The notes under the pieces are model-generated. The model did no database searches. It was not told the origin of the DNA and was given only the letters and a program-made list of their open reading frames with translations. Position numbers and translations under genes: made by a program. Below, in pieces: positions 60,526 to 64,000 of a stretch of DNA of 64,000 nt. Origin of the DNA: Mariaggregatimicrobium sp964498785 (GTDB lineage Bacteria > Zhuqueibacterota > Zhuqueibacteria > Thermofontimicrobiales > Thiofontviventaceae); contig CAZCJL010000022.1 of the NCBI GenBank assembly GCA_964498785.1, positions 3,626 through 67,625 on the forward strand, read 5' to 3'. Position 1 is the stretch's first letter. Each line of letters starts with the position of its first letter.

Positions 60526-63309
60526 TTATTTATACTGAAAAATCATTGCCCACAGAATCATTCCAACCAGCGTGAAACCAAAGAGCAGACAGCAAATACC
60601 AAAAACATGTGACCAGATATTTAGCCAGCGCTGTGGCTCGGGTTTCAGGTTTTTGCGAAGTTTTCCTTCGGCTTTTACGATTTCATATTCACGCGGACGC
60701 TCGTGTTTGAACGTTTCCAACGGAATTTTTCCGGTAAAAATAACCGGGTCCATCGGGAATTTTTCCGGTCTGAAATGAGTATTAAAAAAATGTACCGTAA
60801 AAATAAATCCCGTGGCTAATAGCGCCTCGTCGCTGTGGATAATGCTTGCAATATTAATGATGTAGCCAGGCAGGAACCGGGTGAAAAATTCCGGGAACCA
60901 GAGAATGAGTCCGGTGAAGCCGATCATCGAGACGCCCCAGAAAACTGCAAAATAATCAAATTTTTCCCAATAAGTCCATCGGCCGTACTGTGGTTGTTTT
61001 TTCCCGCCAAAAAACCATAACATTGTCTGGAAAAATTCTTTCACATCACGCCAATTTGGGAACAGACCTTCTTTATCAAAAATAAAACTCCATCGCGATT
61101 TCCCGGATTGTTTCCATTTTTTATAAAGAAAAACGAAATGCACGCCAAAGTAGAAAAATGTCAATAGCGCGCAAATCCGATGTATGGCGCCGGCAACTGC
61201 AAATCCGCCCATTAAATTTGCCAGAAAAACAGCCCAGTTAGTACTGGCAAATTTCAAAACCATGCCAGTGATTGCCAGCCCAAAAAAACTCACAATGACA
61301 ATGAGATGCAAAATTCGCCATACCGGGTCAAACCGCTGATAATAGCTTTTCGATTTATGGCGCAACTGTTTATTTAATTTAAATCGTTGTCGGAATGATC
61401 GTGGAATCCACAATAATGTATGGATTCCGAAGAATGCAAACGTAAAAATCAGCAATGACGTCATTACCCAAAAGGTGTAGTACAGAAACGGATACTTATG
61501 TTTATTGTGATGCGTTGCATGTGTCAGATAACCGGTGAACTGCCGATTGGAATTGGGATGACATGTGCGGCATGTTTCAACGATATTTTCGCGACTCAAA
61601 GTCGAATTCGTGAATTCGATGGGAAGAATATTGTGTGAACCATGGCAATCAGAACATTTTGCGCTTCTACCAGACCCTAATAGGGACACTTTACCATGAT
61701 AAGTGTCAAAATAGGTTCCGGTTTCATATTCATGGCATGTTCCGCATTCAGCCAAAATTTGTTGACGGAAAGAATCTTTATCAATCCGTTCCACCTCATG
61801 GGCATTATGGCAGTCATGACAGGTCGGTAGCTTTTCTTCTGTAATGACCATGTTGGGTGAGTGGATGGACTTGTTAAAATCCTCGTAAATTCCAAGGTGA
61901 CAGGTAGCACAGGTCTTATTCACATTATTCGGATGCACAGTAGATTTCGGATCAGATGCAGGAAGCTCCAAATGCGATGAATGGCAATCTGTACAAACAG
62001 CGCTGACCATTAATCCGCTTTCCAGCAGCCCCTTTCCATGAATACTCATGGTGTAATGCTCAACAACTTCCGTGTCTTTGCCTTTATAAAGTACGGCTGC
62101 TTTTTCTCCTTTGCGGTGACATTTGCCGCACAATTGCGGAATATTCCGTGCAAAAATCGGCGACGTGATATCATCTCCCGATTGAATCAGATGCTCGCCA
62201 TGACAAAATTTACAATCCGGTGCATTCGGGTTATCGGCTGCCTCTAACTGACCATGAATACTGGCCTGGTAATTAGTTTCCTGCTCTGCATGGCATATTG
62301 AACAATCCACCGGGCCGGAATCGAGACAAACAGGGCTTTTTAAATTGCTCACATTCACATGACACTTAATGCACTCAATTTGGTTTGCATGGGCAGAGTG
62401 TTGCAGTTCAGTCAGGTCAACATACAACGAATCAATTTGCCCGTTTTTTTCCCGAATCAGATCGCGCCTGGAATGGCACTTCATACAATATTCGTCATTC
62501 ATTGTATCGACGTAAAAAACCCGCCGGATAATATGTGGTGAATGGCAATCGACACATGCCGGAATAACGTGCGGCTTCTTTTCCCATAGTTCGCCACGTA
62601 CGACCTTAATGTGAACCTGTTCAATTTGTGCGTGGCACTGCATACAGGTTTCGGCGATATTATTCCGGTTTATCGACGATTTTGGATCTGTGTGCGGAAG
62701 GATATTGTGAGACTTATGGCAATCTGTACATACCGCAGTAACGGTCAAACCGCGTTTAAACAATCCTTCTCCGTGGATGGACATGGAATAATTCCGGATA
62801 ATATCCTTTTCCGGGATATCATGACGTTTGACCATGTCCGAGCCTTCTTTGTGGCAGGTTCCGCACATGACCGGGATGTTCATTACGTAGGTTGTAGAAT
62901 TTTTATCAGTCGGTGGTAATATGTTGTGTGAGCCGTGGCAATCGTAGCACGACGGCGCATCCGGATCATTGCGTTTAAAGGCTAATCCGTGAAGGCTTGC
63001 ATGATAATCATCAGCCTCCTTGTCATGGCAGTTACCGCACGCCACTTTTTTTAACGGAGAATCATGTGGCATTTCCTCCACATCCGCATCGTCGTGACAG
63101 GAGACACAACCGTTTTCTCCATGAACCGATTTTTGAAATTCAGATCCTCTGACGAATAGTTGTACCAGCTTTCCATCTATCTCCATTGTTAACGTGGGAT
63201 CAGAATGACATTCAAGGCAGGTTTCGTCATCCACTGCTATGGAATAAATGGGAATAATCACTAACGCAAGAAAAAGAATCAGAACGGTGAGGATATTTTT
63301 TTGATACAT
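60526..63309 (-). CDS. 19-haem cytochrome c fused to cytochrome b-type membrane domain
   Basis: A 927-residue protein with a signal peptide (about 1-25) and 19 CxxCH motifs by hand count between about residues 30 and 610, the first in ETCLECHSD and the last in ETCRTCHPN. Many sit next to CxxCHGSH or CxxCHKSHN-type seconds and extra His suited to bis-His haems. Two blocks look duplicated (AVCTDCHKSHNILPHTDPKS and AVCTDCHSSHLELPASDPKS). After about residue 620 come five or so membrane helices with His-rich ends (FGIHTLLWIP, WRILHLIVIVSFFG, FYFGVHFVFLYKK, VHFFNTHFRPEKF) like NrfD-independent cytochrome b/formate dehydrogenase gamma subunits. It would move electrons between the quinone pool and periplasmic or extracellular partners. 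A good promoter precedes it. Confidence 0.9.
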   Translation of the reverse strand: MYQKNILTVLILFLALVIIPIYSIAVDDETCLECHSDPTLTMEIDGKLVQLFVRGSEFQKSVHGENGCVSCHDDADVEEMPHDSPLKKVACGNCHDKEADDYHASLHGLAFKRNDPDAPSCYDCHGSHNILPPTDKNSTTYVMNIPVMCGTCHKEGSDMVKRHDIPEKDIIRNYSMSIHGEGLFKRGLTVTAVCTDCHKSHNILPHTDPKSSINRNNIAETCMQCHAQIEQVHIKVVRGELWEKKPHVIPACVDCHSPHIIRRVFYVDTMNDEYCMKCHSRRDLIREKNGQIDSLYVDLTELQHSAHANQIECIKCHVNVSNLKSPVCLDSGPVDCSICHAEQETNYQASIHGQLEAADNPNAPDCKFCHGEHLIQSGDDITSPIFARNIPQLCGKCHRKGEKAAVLYKGKDTEVVEHYTMSIHGKGLLESGLMVSAVCTDCHSSHLELPASDPKSTVHPNNVNKTCATCHLGIYEDFNKSIHSPNMVITEEKLPTCHDCHNAHEVERIDKDSFRQQILAECGTCHEYETGTYFDTYHGKVSLLGSGRSAKCSDCHGSHNILPIEFTNSTLSRENIVETCRTCHPNSNRQFTGYLTHATHHNKHKYPFLYYTFWVMTSLLIFTFAFFGIHTLLWIPRSFRQRFKLNKQLRHKSKSYYQRFDPVWRILHLIVIVSFFGLAITGMVLKFASTNWAVFLANLMGGFAVAGAIHRICALLTFFYFGVHFVFLYKKWKQSGKSRWSFIFDKEGLFPNWRDVKEFFQTMLWFFGGKKQPQYGRWTYWEKFDYFAVFWGVSMIGFTGLILWFPEFFTRFLPGYIINIASIIHSDEALLATGFIFTVHFFNTHFRPEKFPMDPVIFTGKIPLETFKHERPREYEIVKAEGKLRKNLKPEPQRWLNIWSHVFGICCLLFGFTLVGMILWAMIFQYK

Positions 63310-63352
63310 AGTTATTTTAAAGTTATGTTAAAATTTTGAGGTTTGAAATAGT

Positions 63353-63381
63353 AATATAAAGCATTAATTGAAAAATATCAA
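63353..63381 (-). promoter_or_regulatory. Promoter of the multihaem cytochrome
   Basis: On the minus strand TTGATA (63381-63376) and TATATT (63358-63353), 17-base spacer, 44 bp before the ATG. From 63382 to 63573 I see nothing else. Confidence 0.72.
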
Positions 63382-63573
63382 GTAAAATTTCGTTTTGATA
63401 TAGTAAACACCTGTTCGTTTGATAAGTATTTCGCTGGATATACATTATTTCAATGGAAAGAGTATAGTTGTGACTAATTTTATTTCGGCTGATACAAAAT
63501 TCGCCAATTTACCAATTACTGGTGGATGAAATTAATCAAAACTTTAGTTTAATAAAATTAATCGAATAAGTGG

Positions 63574-63762
63574 TTTTTAACCTGATAAAGTCATAGCCAC
63601 AGAGGCTCAGAATACACAGAGTTTTTATTTTCAAAACGTTACGCAAACAATAGTAACTCGAATTTTTCTTAACTCAGTTTGAAAAGCAATGTGCACACAA
63701 GTTTTTGTTTCTCTGTGACCTCTGTGCTTCTGTGGTACGATTTGTTAATAATGCAGGTTAAA
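63574..63762 (+). repeat. MITE-like element, copy 2 (TTTAACCTG terminal inverted repeats)
   Basis: About 187 bp; ends TTTAACCTG and CAGGTTAAA. Long inner arms begin CCACAGAGGCTCAG (63597-63610) and end TGCTTCTGTGG (63725-63735), so it can form a long imperfect hairpin with a loop around ACGTTACGCAAACAATAG. The reverse-complement copy is at 45446-45634. Confidence 0.85.
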
Positions 63763-63874
63763 TATTATCTTTGGATTTGTGTTTATTATGAATGGATAAT
63801 AATAGCCAATTCATGATTTATTATAATGTAGCTGATCACAGGGTAATAATAATGAATTCTTTAATATCTAAAGA

Positions 63875-64000
63875 GTTGGAGTGCGAAGCCTTTAGAACGT
63901 GTCCAGGAATTTTGATATCGTTGGGAAAACCCTTGAGAAGGTTTTGCGACAACACAATATATAGATAAATTCATGAATATGTATCAATATACAGCTTGTC
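63875..64000. repeat. GTGTCCAGGAA palindromic repeat, third copy, cut by the window end
   Basis: Starts GGAGTGCGAAGCCTTTAGAA, then CGTGTCCAGGAAT, CCCTTGAGAAGG and the AT-rich centre ACAATATATAGATAAATTCA. It best matches the reverse complement of unit B at 43490-43641. No gene between 63763 and the end. Confidence 0.75.

Noticed and set aside
1..64000. tRNA or rRNA genes
   Set aside because: No tRNA-like T-arm/acceptor arrangement or rRNA signature was noticed on either strand; a covariance-model scan could not be run.

Overview
The window looks like a chromosomal segment from a bacterium of the FCB superphylum, most likely Calditrichota or a close relative. The reasons are protein-level: several large secreted proteins end in the 'NYPNPFNPST'-type C-terminal sorting domain, there are two PorV/PorQ-like outer-membrane proteins and a carboxypeptidase-regulatory/TonB-dependent receptor, and lysine is made through the LysW carrier-protein (alpha-aminoadipate) route, which Bacteroidetes normally lack. 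Promoters of ordinary sigma-70 type (TTGACT/TATATT-like) can be read upstream of several operons. I see no tRNA, rRNA, CRISPR array, phage or transposase gene.

Layout. 1-24,610 (+): a carbohydrate region. It opens with the tail of a secreted carbohydrate-binding protein, then a TonB-dependent receptor, a 1,083-residue sorting-domain protein and a PorV-like protein (a receptor/surface protein/PorV triad), a PpiC/SurA-like folding factor, a very large secreted toroid+Ig+LamG protein, a lipoprotein glycosidase-like protein, a complete MalEFG-like sugar ABC importer without its ATPase, another toroid-fold lipoprotein, two GH130 mannoside phosphorylase/mannosidase-family enzymes and a Gfo/Idh/MocA oxidoreductase. 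The likely theme is uptake and breakdown of beta-mannosides. 24,755-31,261 (-): thioredoxin, then the tight operon lysW-homocitrate synthase-lysX-lysY-class II amidotransferase-lysZ-lysJ. The small lysW gene (54 residues, ending EDWGE) is present at 31,097-31,261. No lysK is seen; a class II (Ntn) amidotransferase-like protein is embedded instead.

31,731-36,753 (+): accB-accC (biotin carboxylase half of acetyl-CoA carboxylase), gcvH-gcvPA (glycine cleavage, without gcvPB) and a second PorV-like protein. 37,007-45,347 (+): an M6-like protein with a destroyed zinc site, a gluzincin protease fused to a TolB-like propeller and a BamA-like barrel, and two tandem small membrane proteins. 45,744-51,896: a helical periplasmic protein (-), an AMIN/Amidase_3 peptidoglycan amidase (+), a cysteine desulfurase-SelD fusion (-) and dCTP deaminase (+). 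52,021-63,309: a 1,418-residue hybrid sensor kinase, a MarR regulator with a 1,032-residue FAD/Fe-S oxidoreductase, and a 19-haem cytochrome c fused to a cytochrome b-like membrane domain (-).

The intergenic DNA is unusually rich in dispersed repeats: a 187-bp MITE-like element with TTTAACCTG terminal inverted repeats (two inverted copies), a 'CCACGAAACACA' element (two copies), a GTGTCCAGGAA-bounded palindromic element (two copies side by side plus a third cut by the right end of the window), and a triple-hairpin element. The most interesting candidates for undescribed biology are the amidotransferase inside the LysW operon (possible LysK substitute), the receptor/surface-protein/PorV triad, the protease-propeller-barrel fusion next to a pseudo-protease, the 19-haem c/b fusion, and the repeat families.
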